A stretch of DNA of 46,451 nucleotides from Lachnospiraceae bacterium (GCA_014804485.1 JAAUZT010000003.1:1-46451); one strand, 5' to 3'. Counted from the stretch's first letter, positions 1 through 9,811 are shown. The notes: generated from the sequence alone by a model not told the origin. Numbers and translations are program-made.

Positions 1-1
1 C

Positions 2-195
2 GGTAATTCGAGTTCTAAAAGACCGAATGTATTGGCAATCCATTATAAAGAAAATGCAGAAAATCAACAGATAATTTTTTACTTCAATCTTCCCGTTTCG
101 GTGAAGCTTTAAGAATCGTACAGGATAGACTGAACGAGAAGAACTTCTATGCGTTTAATCCGGGGTTTGACTGTAATGGTCAAAAAGTAAATTAA
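2..195 (+). pseudogene. Left-edge gene end, probably frameshifted
   Basis: Two overlapping open frames run in from the window edge. One is open from base 2 to a stop at 110-112 and ends in a hydrophobic stretch followed by LPVSVKL. The second is open from about base 55 and ends at the stop at 193-195, with a protein-like tail (FGEALRIVQDRLNEKNFYAF). The change of frame near 90-97 suggests one original gene disrupted by a small indel. I do not recognise the family. The alternative is that only the first frame is real and the second is chance. Confidence 0.3.
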
Positions 196-207
196 GGATT
201 ATTAAAT

Positions 208-233
208 GAGGGAAAGTATAATACTTTCCCTCT
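208..233. terminator. Perfect 12-bp inverted repeat between converging gene ends
   Basis: GAGGGAAAGTAT and its exact complement flank a single base. It lies 13 bases after the stop of the left-edge fragment and 15 bases after the stop of the minus-strand chemotaxis remnant, the position expected of a shared terminator. Neither side has a strong U-tract; the minus side is only moderately T-rich. Function is inferred. Confidence 0.35.
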
Positions 234-247
234 CAAAAAATACAATA

Positions 248-614
248 TTATATAGATGCATGAGACAAGGTCAACAATTCCTCTGCAATACTTTTTACCC
301 TTGCAAAGGACTCTTCAGTCAGACCCGTGATTTCTCCTTCATTGTTGGCATCGTCCACGATCTCATCTGCCCTGCTCTCCGGCTTGTGCCGCTTCAATGC
401 TCGCATTTAAAGCCAAAAGATTGGTCTGTGCAGAAATTCCGGAAATCTGTCCCACAAAATTGGTGATCTCATTGATCCCATTCTCTAACTGGCTGATAGA
501 TTCCCCGGTCTGGTTTGCCGTTTCTTTAATCTGATGCATGAAGTCCACAGCCACATCCATCGTCTTGACAAACCCTAAAGTATGGTTGGTAGTTTCGGCA
601 ACGCTAAAGTACAT
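248..614 (-). pseudogene. Methyl-accepting chemotaxis protein remnant
   Basis: The minus strand encodes part of the cytoplasmic signalling domain of a chemoreceptor. The hallmark hairpin region is readable as FVGQISGISAQTNLLALNASIEAAQAGEQGR. A stop follows directly, but the neighbouring frame continues with ADEIVDD. Intact receptors read EQGRGFAVVADEI here, so about 20 bp appear to be missing between two GCAGA-like sequences, which shifts the frame. No sensor domain, membrane segment or HAMP domain precedes the fragment. It is therefore broken at the 5' side and frameshifted inside. The tail up to the stop at 248 shows no further receptor similarity I can identify. Confidence 0.75.
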
Positions 615-708
615 ATATTATCAGAAAATGTCGGACACTACAAGGTATTCTGGTCTTTTTCTGCTGAGTTGACTTAGGCACAGACGCGTTTGTTCGCTGT
701 CAATGGTT

Positions 709-2649
709 TCACATTGGTTCAAACCAGCAAAATTCATTCGTAATTTCATCTCTTATTATCTTATATGCCTGATGGCGTCCATTCTCATATTGCTCTCTGG
801 CATTCGACAGACCGTCCGAAAAAAACCAATAATAGGTATCATAGAACTCTTCATTCACGCCATACAAAACAATATAGTCAAAACTAAATTCAGCAATAAT
901 ATCTTTCATTTCACGATGGTAATCTTCCTGTATTCCATAGATATTTATAAGGTCAAATTCCGGAAACAAATAGTATTTTAATTGAGTTATCTGATCGTCA
1001 TTAAGAGACTCTTCTTTGTCTGCATAAGAAATCCATAGATCTGGCATGTCTTCGGAATCATCATAGGTCATCTCCGGAATGCATGTCCGGATATTGTCTT
1101 TCAATTCATAAATTTCCTTGATCTCAGGGTCGATTTCTTTAAGATAGGTATCTCTGCTCAAGAAACCAAAAATATTGCATAAAAAGAAACCGCCTATATA
1201 TAGGTATTGAACTTTCATAGGACCAACATTATAAAAAAACAGAAGATAGATACACACCACGAACCAGCCTATAATATATGAGCCAATATATCTGTCATAG
1301 CATACAATTCCAACCGCCTCTCCCTCTGACATCGTAGTTAAGTAAGTCCATAGCAAAAAAAGATTGTAAAGACAGAACAATAGCAGCATGCAACTATTCA
1401 CACACAGTACTTTCTTTTTCTCACGATGGTTTTTCTGAAATATGATCGTAAACACCGCTATGGCGATACATAATGCCATCCAGCCAAAGGCACTTATGTG
1501 AAAAACCACTCCTCTAGTAAAAAAAGCAGTAATGAAATTCCGTATGACAATATGAAATAACTCCGCATACGCAGTATCCGATTGGTATTTTGCAATCACA
1601 GTACCAGGCAGGAAATTTTTCAACCTAAATTGGTCTCCGCCCGTTATGTTAAGATATTTCATCATGATATTCCATATGCCTAATTCCATCAACGGAATAG
1701 AAATGTTCAGCATTCCCCCACGTAATAATTTCCATGCGTCATTGGACGTCATATGAAATCCTTTACTGATATACTCATTCACCAGATAAACCAGACAAAC
1801 AACGCTGACAAAAATAATACCGCTAGGCTTTATCATAACCAGCATAGCGGATAGTAGGGAAACGCCGAATGCTTTACGGTAATAGTCTTCACTATCTGTT
1901 ATGGCCAGACAAAGAGCTGCCATAAAGGCAGCGCCAAGCGGTATATCCATATAACCGGATGTATATGGCCATGTTTCCCCGAATTTCCAAATCCACAGAA
2001 AACTTGCAACACTCATCCCGGATATAACATAAACAATAATTGAAATGATTTTATTGTTTGGAAGCAATTTCCTTATCTTGCATACGGTAATATCAATAAG
2101 CGGGCACCCGGAGGCAAACAAAAGGACATTGCTGCTCAACATAACATCTCGTTCCGTATAGACACTCTTCCCCAAAGCAAATAATGAATACCATGCTGCC
2201 ATACCATGAGGATAGACTCTATGATTTACACACAAATCATTACTCCAGACATCAAGATTATGATTATAAAATACGGCTTTAGAAAACATGCCCCAATGCA
2301 AAAAAGCATCCAATTCCGTATAGAAAAGCGTTTTTCCGTAAGACAAAAACATATAAAACAAAGCTGCAAACATGAAACCGATAATGGCAGGATTTAAAAA
2401 GTAAGCTTTTATATCCACTTTGTTCTTTGTGCAGGCGATATAAGCAATGGAAAAAATACCGACAGTAATGCAATAAATGATTGCAACCGGCCACAATACC
2501 CCGAACGCTCCTCCTATTTCCAATACAGCCATGCTGGCTGCAATACTAAAATAGGTCCGAAACCTTTGTTTATTTTTAAAATACTTGTTAATACATATCC
2601 CAAAAGCGCTATACCAACTATAAGAGATGAATTGCTTATCATAAGCCAT
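709..2649 (-). CDS. Polytopic membrane protein, possible GT-C-type glycosyltransferase
   Basis: Protein of 646 residues with many hydrophobic segments through roughly residue 480, then a soluble, acidic C-terminal domain of about 150 residues. An extracytoplasmic loop after the early helices carries an acidic/His pattern (LDAFLHWGMFSKAV). This resembles the catalytic loop of lipid-linked-sugar-dependent GT-C enzymes, but I cannot confirm the family. The frame stays open to a TTG at 2664. I chose the ATG at 2649 because GGAAGG lies 4-5 bases before it. It is the last gene of the minus-strand run after argC and may be cotranscribed. Alternatives are a polymer ligase, a flippase-like protein or a membrane protein of unknown function. 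A role in cell-surface polysaccharide is inference. Confidence 0.55.
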   Translation of the reverse strand: MAYDKQFISYSWYSAFGICINKYFKNKQRFRTYFSIAASMAVLEIGGAFGVLWPVAIIYCITVGIFSIAYIACTKNKVDIKAYFLNPAIIGFMFAALFYMFLSYGKTLFYTELDAFLHWGMFSKAVFYNHNLDVWSNDLCVNHRVYPHGMAAWYSLFALGKSVYTERDVMLSSNVLLFASGCPLIDITVCKIRKLLPNNKIISIIVYVISGMSVASFLWIWKFGETWPYTSGYMDIPLGAAFMAALCLAITDSEDYYRKAFGVSLLSAMLVMIKPSGIIFVSVVCLVYLVNEYISKGFHMTSNDAWKLLRGGMLNISIPLMELGIWNIMMKYLNITGGDQFRLKNFLPGTVIAKYQSDTAYAELFHIVIRNFITAFFTRGVVFHISAFGWMALCIAIAVFTIIFQKNHREKKKVLCVNSCMLLLFCLYNLFLLWTYLTTMSEGEAVGIVCYDRYIGSYIIGWFVVCIYLLFFYNVGPMKVQYLYIGGFFLCNIFGFLSRDTYLKEIDPEIKEIYELKDNIRTCIPEMTYDDSEDMPDLWISYADKEESLNDDQITQLKYYLFPEFDLINIYGIQEDYHREMKDIIAEFSFDYIVLYGVNEEFYDTYYWFFSDGLSNAREQYENGRHQAYKIIRDEITNEFCWFEPM

Positions 2650-2716
2650 TATCCTTCCGTTCAACAGAAATTTTTACTTTCACTTACTTTTTGACATTTA
2701 TATATGCGCTGTATAA

Positions 2717-3664
2717 TTACAGATCAAGTCCTTTTGATTCGTCACATCCCAGAATAATGTTCATACATTGAATGGCCGCGCCGGATGCACCTTTCCCTAA
2801 ATTGTCAAACTGTGAGGAAATAACAATGCGCTCTTCATTTCCTGTCGCATAAATCTTTAAACCATCCCAACCGGACAATCCATTCCCTGCTAAGAATCCG
2901 CCCGCTGCAATTTCATCATCCGCTGCACTTACCTTAATGAACCTTTGGTTTTTGTAATACGCTGCATAATAATCAAGCAGCGATTCAGGCGTTTCCTTTT
3001 TTGTCAGCATATCCGCATACAATGGTACGGAAACCACCATGCCGCTATAATAGTCATCAATGATCGGCGAAAATAACGGCGTACGCGCAAGCCCTGTGAT
3101 TTTCTTCATCTCTTTCAGGTGCTTGTGTTGTTGTGTTAATGCATATTCTCTTCCTGACGATAATTCTTTCGGTCTGTCCTCACTTTCATAAGCCGCTATC
3201 GTTTTCTTACCAGCTCCGCTATATCCTGAAATTGCAAAGCTGCTTACCGGATAATCTTTGGGAAGAATCTCTCCAGCTATCAGAGGATACACTAAGGAGA
3301 TGAATCCCGTAGCATAACATCCCGGAACCGCTACCCGCTTTCCTTTCTTAATGGCTGTTTTATGCTCATCAGACAATTCCGGGAATCCGTATGCCCATCC
3401 TTCTTCTGTCCGGTGTGCAGTAGATGCGTCAATAATTATTACATCTTCATTCTCTATCAGTGCAACAGATTCCCTTGCCGCCTCATCCGGTAAACACAGA
3501 AAAGTGATATCCGAAGCATTAATCATTTTCTTTCTCTCTTCCGGATTTTTTCTAAGTTCCGGGTCAATGTACAATAACTCTATATCGTCACGATTGCGAA
3601 AGCGTTCATTAATTCTTAATCCTGTTGTCCCTTCACTTCCGTCAATAAAAACTTTTGTTTTCAT
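2717..3664 (-). CDS. argC: N-acetyl-gamma-glutamyl-phosphate reductase (short type)
   Basis: 315 residues. It catalyses the NADPH-dependent reduction of N-acetylglutamyl phosphate to the semialdehyde in arginine/ornithine synthesis. The N-terminus has a dinucleotide-binding start (FIDGSEGTTGLRI). The catalytic cysteine sits in VPGCYATGF at about residue 116, followed by SGYSGAGKK, which is typical of the shorter ArgC class. The start is supported by GGAG about 8 bases upstream. It lies 24 bp after the GH3 gene and before the polytopic membrane gene. No other arginine gene is present, so argC is separated here from its pathway partners. Function is confident; the reason for this location is unknown. 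Confidence 0.93.
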   Translation of the reverse strand: MKTKVFIDGSEGTTGLRINERFRNRDDIELLYIDPELRKNPEERKKMINASDITFLCLPDEAARESVALIENEDVIIIDASTAHRTEEGWAYGFPELSDEHKTAIKKGKRVAVPGCYATGFISLVYPLIAGEILPKDYPVSSFAISGYSGAGKKTIAAYESEDRPKELSSGREYALTQQHKHLKEMKKITGLARTPLFSPIIDDYYSGMVVSVPLYADMLTKKETPESLLDYYAAYYKNQRFIKVSAADDEIAAGGFLAGNGLSGWDGLKIYATGNEERIVISSQFDNLGKGASGAAIQCMNIILGCDESKGLDL

Positions 3665-3688
3665 ATAAAATACTCCTTCGAAGTTTTC

Positions 3689-6529
3689 TTATTCTTCTCT
3701 TCGCGCCTCTCTCATCGCACGGAATTTTTCTTCCAGCGATTCGACCAACACCACACGAGCCTCCTGAATCTCCATCCCACTCTGTCCGAAATAGAATTTC
3801 AAAAAAGTGGTATTATGGAAAGTAGGATTCAATTGTATTTCCTCAGTCCTCCATTCTTGATCTGCACCGGTGAGGGCTATGGTTTTCAAAATCTGTTTAT
3901 CCTGAGATAGCGTAAGCGGAATCTGAGCAAGACATCCCTGTCCGGCAACTCTACAGACAAGCTCCATTCGGTATATTCCCCGCTCTTTTACGTTGATCTC
4001 AAATATTACATTGCTTCCCTTTCCCGTACCTATCTGTTCTACCGGAAGATAACCGGTATCCTCTGACATAGAGAAGCGCAACATCTCGCCGAAAGACTCC
4101 GCTTCCTTTTCCACAATAGCCGCCAATTGTCTGTCCAGCTCACTCTCTCTACCCATAAGCCGCTGATATGCAGGAGCTCGCAGAAGATACCGGCAGATGT
4201 TCGCCGCGCTGCGCAGGTATTCGCCTCTCGTAACAGTTCCTTTCTCCAGGCTTTCCATGGAATTATCTTTCATGGAATTTTCCTCGGCATTGGTCGTCAC
4301 CATAAACAAATCATTCTGAGCACGCACCATCGCCGCCACATTCTCCGTTTTGCCGGTAGCGCCCTCATCATTTGCCTTGGCCCACCAATCAGTCATAACG
4401 ATACCGTCATATCCCCATTCTTCACGCAGTATCGTAGTAATCAAATCGTAATTACCGGCAGCCCAGAATCCGTTGATCGGATTGTAAGAACTCATGACAG
4501 AGTACGCACCGCCCTCCTTTACCGCGATCTCAAAACCCTTCAGATAGATCTCCCTGAGCGCACGTTCCGAAACAACCGCCTCTACAATATGGCGCTTAAA
4601 TTCCTGACTGTTACATGCGAAGTGTTTGATCGTTCCGGTAACTCCATAGCGTCCCATGCCGCGAAGCTGGGCTGCCGCCATCTTACCTGTCAGCAAAGGG
4701 TCCTCGCTGAAATATTCAAAATTACGCCCATTTAACGGATTCCTGTGAAGGTTGATGCCGGGTCCCAGCAATGTGTCAATTTTATTTTTGCGAAGCTCCA
4801 ATCCTTCCCATTCAAACAATTCTTCCGAAAGTGCCTCATTAAAAGTGCACCCCAGACAGGTTCCGTTCGGCATGGCAAAAGCAATGCTGCCGCAGTCCAT
4901 GCGGATACCGCTCGGTCCGTCCGCACAACAGGCCGCCGGAATCCCAAAATCTTGCAGCCGCTTCGTAATGCCGCCGAAAGCTCCCGCTGTTCCGGGTGTC
5001 ACTTTCGGAGAGCACATACCCTCTCCACGCACTATACAGCACAAGTCTTCATCCGATAACTGAGTAAGAAATGTCTCCATGGACACTTTGCCTTCTTCCA
5101 CATCAGAAAGTTTATAGCCCTGATCTCCTGTGCAGGCATAACTCTCCGGCAACTTTTCCGTGCGCCTGACCGATGGACTCTGCGTGCGAAGTGTTACCGT
5201 TTCATAATCTACCCGAAATCCTTCGTTTTCCATCGGCTGCGGTTTCATTCGCTCGAAAGATGTCACCGGCGCGCAGGCTTCATCCAATTGCTGCACTACA
5301 ATCGTTTCCTCCAGGCACAGGCTTCCGGCAGGAAATGCGCTTCTTACGTCTGTCCCCACAAAGAAGCCATATTCCCCTTCTTCCAGTACATAACAGGACT
5401 TGTGTCCGGTAATTCCACTGTCATCATAGGAGGCAAGATATTCCCGCGAAACCGGTATCTGCAATTCCTGTGACTCCCCGGGAGCAAGTTCTCTCGTCTT
5501 GGCAAAACCGCACAGACTTCTGGCTGGTTTACCCAATACTCCCTGAGGTGCCTGACAATAAATCTGCACTACCTCTTTTCCGGCACAAGTTCCCGTATTT
5601 GTCACTTTCACGCAGAACATAATCCTGCCGTCCTGCCCTGCTTTTCCGCTGTCCGGTTTTTCATTCCCCGCAAGTTCTGCCTCTATTGTAAATGTAGTAT
5701 AGGAAAGCCCGAAGCCGAAAGGGTAAAGCACTTTCTCCTTTGCAAATGTTTCAAAATACCGATAGCCTACATAGATATCTTCCTGATAGATGTTTCGTTT
5801 CCGATCACCATGATTTCTTGTGGACGGATAATCCGTAATATCTTCTGCAATAGTATCCGTAAGCTTACCGGAAGGGGATACCTTTCCCTCCAGTATGTCA
5901 AGCACCCCGTTTCCGCCTTCCTGACCGCCCTGCCATACATACAGAATCGCGGAGGGGCGGTAACGCTCCACCCACTTCATATCAATGATATTTCCTACAT
6001 TCAGAAGGACCACTGTGCGCTCAAAAGAGGCGCACACAAGCCGGAGCATCTCTTCCTCTTCTTCCGTCAGCAGATAACTGCCGGCTTCCGCTTTATTGTC
6101 CTTATCTTCCCCTGCCGTTCTGGCAATCACAATCACCGCCGTGTCAGAAGCTTTTCTGACACGCTCTACTAATTCCTGCGTCAGAGGCATTTCCTTCTGA
6201 AACCATGGTTCTGCACCCCATCCTACGCCGATATCGAACGGATTTTCTTTAAGCCATTCCTCATAAACCGCCTCCAGTTCCTCGTTTAAAACAAAGCTGC
6301 TCTGCTTAAGGGCGTCCCTGATATCGACTACATAGCTTGTATTAACCATACCGCCCGAACCGGTACCGCTTTTATAATAATTAAATTGTCCTCTGCCAAA
6401 CAGGGCAATCTTCTCCCCCTTTTTCAAAGGAAGCAGATGGGATTCATTGCGCAGCATAACGATCCCTTCCGCCACCACGGCTCTTGCCGCTTTCGCATAC
6501 TTTTCGATGTCAAAAATCTTATTTACCAT
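3689..6529 (-). CDS. GH3 beta-glycosidase with inverted domain order
   Basis: 946 residues. Unlike most GH3 enzymes, the alpha/beta-sandwich domain comes first (from AEGIVMLRNESHLLPL, about residue 20), then a fibronectin III-like domain (about 285-400). The TIM-barrel catalytic domain follows (about 490-800). The probable nucleophile Asp is in VMTDWW near residue 714, and the conserved KHFACN motif lies upstream of it. A further beta-rich segment of about 120 residues (from about 820) resembles a carbohydrate-binding jelly roll. This order is known in some Ruminococcus and Butyrivibrio beta-glucosidases. There is no signal peptide, so it probably acts on imported oligosaccharides in the cytoplasm. 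Two adjacent ATG codons occur; the second (6529) is better spaced from GGGAG. Substrate cannot be read from sequence. Confidence 0.9.
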   Translation of the reverse strand: MVNKIFDIEKYAKAARAVVAEGIVMLRNESHLLPLKKGEKIALFGRGQFNYYKSGTGSGGMVNTSYVVDIRDALKQSSFVLNEELEAVYEEWLKENPFDIGVGWGAEPWFQKEMPLTQELVERVRKASDTAVIVIARTAGEDKDNKAEAGSYLLTEEEEEMLRLVCASFERTVVLLNVGNIIDMKWVERYRPSAILYVWQGGQEGGNGVLDILEGKVSPSGKLTDTIAEDITDYPSTRNHGDRKRNIYQEDIYVGYRYFETFAKEKVLYPFGFGLSYTTFTIEAELAGNEKPDSGKAGQDGRIMFCVKVTNTGTCAGKEVVQIYCQAPQGVLGKPARSLCGFAKTRELAPGESQELQIPVSREYLASYDDSGITGHKSCYVLEEGEYGFFVGTDVRSAFPAGSLCLEETIVVQQLDEACAPVTSFERMKPQPMENEGFRVDYETVTLRTQSPSVRRTEKLPESYACTGDQGYKLSDVEEGKVSMETFLTQLSDEDLCCIVRGEGMCSPKVTPGTAGAFGGITKRLQDFGIPAACCADGPSGIRMDCGSIAFAMPNGTCLGCTFNEALSEELFEWEGLELRKNKIDTLLGPGINLHRNPLNGRNFEYFSEDPLLTGKMAAAQLRGMGRYGVTGTIKHFACNSQEFKRHIVEAVVSERALREIYLKGFEIAVKEGGAYSVMSSYNPINGFWAAGNYDLITTILREEWGYDGIVMTDWWAKANDEGATGKTENVAAMVRAQNDLFMVTTNAEENSMKDNSMESLEKGTVTRGEYLRSAANICRYLLRAPAYQRLMGRESELDRQLAAIVEKEAESFGEMLRFSMSEDTGYLPVEQIGTGKGSNVIFEINVKERGIYRMELVCRVAGQGCLAQIPLTLSQDKQILKTIALTGADQEWRTEEIQLNPTFHNTTFLKFYFGQSGMEIQEARVVLVESLEEKFRAMREARREE

Positions 6530-6554
6530 CATTTTCTCCCTGTCTTTTCTTTGT

Positions 6555-8234
6555 CTAAGCCTGCACCAGCTCCCAAAGTTTAGTTATTTCAATCGGTTTC
6601 GAGTAATAATAGCCCTGAAACCATGTAGCCTGATATTTACGCAGATAATTCTGCAACTCCTCTGTCTCCACGCCTTCTAAACAGGTACTCATACCGGAAC
6701 TGTTGGCAAATTCGACAATAGCCTTAACCATAGCCTGTTTCTTGGCATCTTCGGTAATCCCCCGAATGAAGCTCATATCCAGTTTGATCTCATCCATCGG
6801 AGCATAAAGCACGATTCCTGAAGAAGCGCTTCCGGTTCCATAATCATCCATTGCCATGCGGATACCGTACCCTTGGAAAAATTCCACTTCTCTCTTTATC
6901 GATTCCAGCGGCATATCTTTACACCGTTCAGTCAATTCCAGGCACAGGTGACTGGCCGGAAATCCCGTCTGTTCTAAAATACGCAGCACCTCCGCGTGAA
7001 ACTCTTCCCGCTCCATCTGTCTCGCCGACACATTGACGTTGAGAACAAACTCCGGCAAGATCTCAAGCAGTCCCACTGTTTCCTGTAGAGCTGTTTTCAG
7101 CACATAATTGCCGAGTTCATACATCTCCGGATTTTTTTCCATCCATGCGATGAACATGCCGGGAGGAACAGTTCCATAGGGCTCCATGCGCCATCTGACC
7201 AATGCTTCCGCTCCTATAATGTGCCCTGTTCCGGAAACCACGATCGGCTGATATTCTACATAGAATCCCACGCAGCCTTCCCTGACCGACTGATGGATCA
7301 CCTTCATCAATTCCAGATCTGCATTCTTAGAAGTACGCACTTCATCATTAAAAATAATCATTCTCCCTTGCTGTTCTGTTTCCGACTGCCCCAAAGCGTA
7401 TGCTGCCTTTGAACAGAGTGAATCCGCTTTCCCATCATACTGCTCGATCAAAATCGCTCCCGCACATATTTTCGGTGTAATCTGCGTATTGTTTACCTGA
7501 ATTCCACTTGCCATCTTGTTCCTAAGCTCTTGTTCGAAAAAAAGTAGTTTTTCTCTCCCGCATCCCTTTAAGATAAACCCAAATTTCGGACCATCCAGAC
7601 GGTAAACAGCGCTGTTCTCATCCATCATATAAATAAACTGCAGTGCCGTTTCTTTTAGAATCTGGTTGGTAAAGTCATTCCCGTAAATAATATTCAGATT
7701 AGTAAATCGCTCCAGTTTAATCATTAACACGGCAAAAGGCTCTTTCTTTCCAATCGCTGTATCAATGTCTGCCACGAATCTTGCCTGAGAATATAAATCC
7801 GTCAAGGCGTCAATTCTCGGCAGAACATTTTCATTATGCAGCAGAACGAGCAGATACTCTTCACCATTCTTCTTATCCGTTACGATATCCGTATGGATGC
7901 TGAACATATGATATTCCCCGGAAACACCTTTCATCCGGACGCACAATTCCCTGTCAAGATTCTTTCCCTGCGTCCTTTCCGGAATCCCTTCTTCATACTC
8001 CCACCAGTCAACAGGATGGACCAGATCGTGCATAACTTCATAATGGTTTAAAACATACTTATCCCGGATCCCAAAATAGGCTCTGGCCGTCTCTGAAAAC
8101 CATACTCTGTTCTGCTTTAGGTGCAGAATGTAAATATAGGTATCTTCCGCCAGCATATTCACCGTATTCATTACCGAATCTATGTAATTTTCATTCTCAT
8201 GCCAAAATCCCTGTTCTCCCATTTGCATTCCCAT
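6555..8234 (-). CDS. PAS-like / degenerate GGDEF / EAL protein, probable c-di-GMP phosphodiesterase
   Basis: About 559 residues with no membrane segment. The N-terminal 130 residues look like a PAS-type sensor. A GGDEF-fold domain follows (from DALTDLYSQARFV), but its signature is RLDGPKFGF, so diguanylate cyclase activity is unlikely. The C-terminal EAL domain is intact: AEALVRW, NVNVSARQ, LELTER, MDDYGTG, IKLDMSFI, EGVET and QGYYYSKP. The expected activity is hydrolysis of cyclic di-GMP, with the GGDEF part as a possible GTP-sensing regulator. The frame is open to 8309 inside the esterase gene. I prefer 8234 or 8228, just after the esterase stop, with AAAGG upstream. It sits between two carbohydrate-active genes, suggesting coordinated expression. 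Confidence 0.85.
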   Translation of the reverse strand: MGMQMGEQGFWHENENYIDSVMNTVNMLAEDTYIYILHLKQNRVWFSETARAYFGIRDKYVLNHYEVMHDLVHPVDWWEYEEGIPERTQGKNLDRELCVRMKGVSGEYHMFSIHTDIVTDKKNGEEYLLVLLHNENVLPRIDALTDLYSQARFVADIDTAIGKKEPFAVLMIKLERFTNLNIIYGNDFTNQILKETALQFIYMMDENSAVYRLDGPKFGFILKGCGREKLLFFEQELRNKMASGIQVNNTQITPKICAGAILIEQYDGKADSLCSKAAYALGQSETEQQGRMIIFNDEVRTSKNADLELMKVIHQSVREGCVGFYVEYQPIVVSGTGHIIGAEALVRWRMEPYGTVPPGMFIAWMEKNPEMYELGNYVLKTALQETVGLLEILPEFVLNVNVSARQMEREEFHAEVLRILEQTGFPASHLCLELTERCKDMPLESIKREVEFFQGYGIRMAMDDYGTGSASSGIVLYAPMDEIKLDMSFIRGITEDAKKQAMVKAIVEFANSSGMSTCLEGVETEELQNYLRKYQATWFQGYYYSKPIEITKLWELVQA

Positions 8235-8248
8235 GCCTTTCTCATCAT

Positions 8249-9811
8249 TTAATGCTGTATGTTCTTCATCTGTTTTTCCATATTTCTGGCATATACAGGT
8301 CCCATGCACTTTTCAAGGACCGGAATCAGTTCATGATCAAAATTCTCCCGTACTGTGGTTTCTTTACCGATCACCAGTATGGATTCCTTATCCAGCGTAC
8401 AGGCAGCCCACTTGGGCACCTCTGGATTCTCGGGATTTCCTGTCTTAGCAAAAGCCATAATGGAATCAAATATTAGCTTCTCCACACGCTCCGTAACACC
8501 TTCTTCCTGTGTGTACGGCGCATACTGCGTATTGTGGAAGAAATAAGGAATATCCGCACAGTGCCATGGCGTGCGTCCTCCGTCAAAATTCATATCAAGA
8601 TTAAATAAATATGACCATACTCTTCCGCTGCACTTGCTTCTCTCTCTGATATAGTCTATCTCAGGTCTCCTAAACATAAAGTCCATTGTCAAGATGTCCG
8701 CCGGATTGCGTTCCGGATAAGTCTTTTGAAACAGCCGGATCAACTCTTTCGATTCTTCTTTTCCTACCTCCTGCTCCACAATCTTGATGCCTTCCCCTTC
8801 CGTCAGCCCTGAACGCTTATATGGCGTAGGTGCAAAAGAGCCAAACTCTCCGAATACACTGCCCACTATTAACGGTACATGCTCTGTTTCTTTACGAAAA
8901 CCGTTCTTAACCGGTTCCCCCTTATAAAAAGCATTCATATACGGCGAACAACCAACGTACTCTCCTGCATTCTTTAAATCAGGCATTACTTTATTATAAG
9001 CTGCAGCCAACAAATCATAAGGAACCGTCTCCAGCTCCTTCATATTATCAACCTTGAGCTCTTCCATAAGAGCACGCCCTAATTTCTCTCCGCTGCCCTT
9101 CCCGTCCATAAGTAAACCATCATCGATTACGCCGCTCATGATAATTCCCTTGGCATAGAGTCCGTCCGCCGCCGGGGTCTGCAACAGGGTCGTTACCTTC
9201 ACGCCACCGCCGGACTGTCCGAAAACGATCACATTCTCCGGATCACCGCCGAATCTCTCAATATTATCATGCACCCATTTCAAAGCAGCTACCAGATCAT
9301 CCGTCCCCGCATTTCCGGAATTTGCATATTCTTCCCCGAAAGGAGAAAGATCGCAATACCCCAGCACATTCAGTCTGTGGTTCACAGACACCACCACAAC
9401 CTGTCCCAGCTTGCACATATTCCCGCCCTCATAGGCAATCTGCTCAATCGAAGAACCATCGGTAAATCCGCCTCCATGGAGCCACACCATAACAGGGCGC
9501 TTCTCACTGTCCAAGCCCGGCGTCCAGACGTTCAAATTCTGGCAGTCCTCATTCATCACCCAATAACGATGAGGCACCAGTAATTCACCATTCGGCTTCG
9601 GCAGGTTTAGCAGCGGGCATACATAACCGTAGCTTGTTGCCTCAAATACACCTTCCCAAGGTTCTACCGGCTCCGGCGCGTGAAAGCGTTTCGCCTTCGC
9701 ATATGGGATTCCTTTAAAAATGTACACGTCATCATAAAAATAGCCACGCACCTTTCCGCACCCTGTTTCCACGAGCGCGATGTCTTCGTCATAAACAAAT
9801 CTTTTCTCCAT
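8249..9811 (-). CDS. Type B carboxylesterase (PnbA-like)
   Basis: 520-residue alpha/beta hydrolase of the carboxylesterase B/cholinesterase family. The oxyanion-hole segment is VWLHGGGFTDGSS (about 109-121). The nucleophile elbow is FGQSGGG with Ser about 200. A probable catalytic Glu lies in VFGEFGSF and a His in PWHCADIPYFF (about 415). There is no signal peptide, so it is cytoplasmic and may remove acyl groups from imported sugars or other esters. The start has a G-rich ribosome-binding site about 9 bases upstream. It is the first gene after the terminator at 9887-9922 and probably leads the run into the PAS-EAL, GH3 and argC genes. Physiological substrate unknown. Confidence 0.9.
   Translation of the reverse strand: MEKRFVYDEDIALVETGCGKVRGYFYDDVYIFKGIPYAKAKRFHAPEPVEPWEGVFEATSYGYVCPLLNLPKPNGELLVPHRYWVMNEDCQNLNVWTPGLDSEKRPVMVWLHGGGFTDGSSIEQIAYEGGNMCKLGQVVVVSVNHRLNVLGYCDLSPFGEEYANSGNAGTDDLVAALKWVHDNIERFGGDPENVIVFGQSGGGVKVTTLLQTPAADGLYAKGIIMSGVIDDGLLMDGKGSGEKLGRALMEELKVDNMKELETVPYDLLAAAYNKVMPDLKNAGEYVGCSPYMNAFYKGEPVKNGFRKETEHVPLIVGSVFGEFGSFAPTPYKRSGLTEGEGIKIVEQEVGKEESKELIRLFQKTYPERNPADILTMDFMFRRPEIDYIRERSKCSGRVWSYLFNLDMNFDGGRTPWHCADIPYFFHNTQYAPYTQEEGVTERVEKLIFDSIMAFAKTGNPENPEVPKWAACTLDKESILVIGKETTVRENFDHELIPVLEKCMGPVYARNMEKQMKNIQH

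Noticed and set aside
703..981. Plus-strand open frame opposite the polytopic membrane gene
   Set aside because: Mirror of the minus-strand coding sequence, with no start signal and no recognisable product.
4127..4735. 202-codon plus-strand frame opposite the GH3 gene
   Set aside because: Antisense to the conserved GH3 catalytic domain; its composition follows from the opposite strand.
8235..8309. Extension of the PAS-EAL protein to 8309
   Set aside because: The extra 25 codons lie inside the end of the esterase gene and read as a shadow of it; starts at 8234 or 8228 follow the esterase stop.
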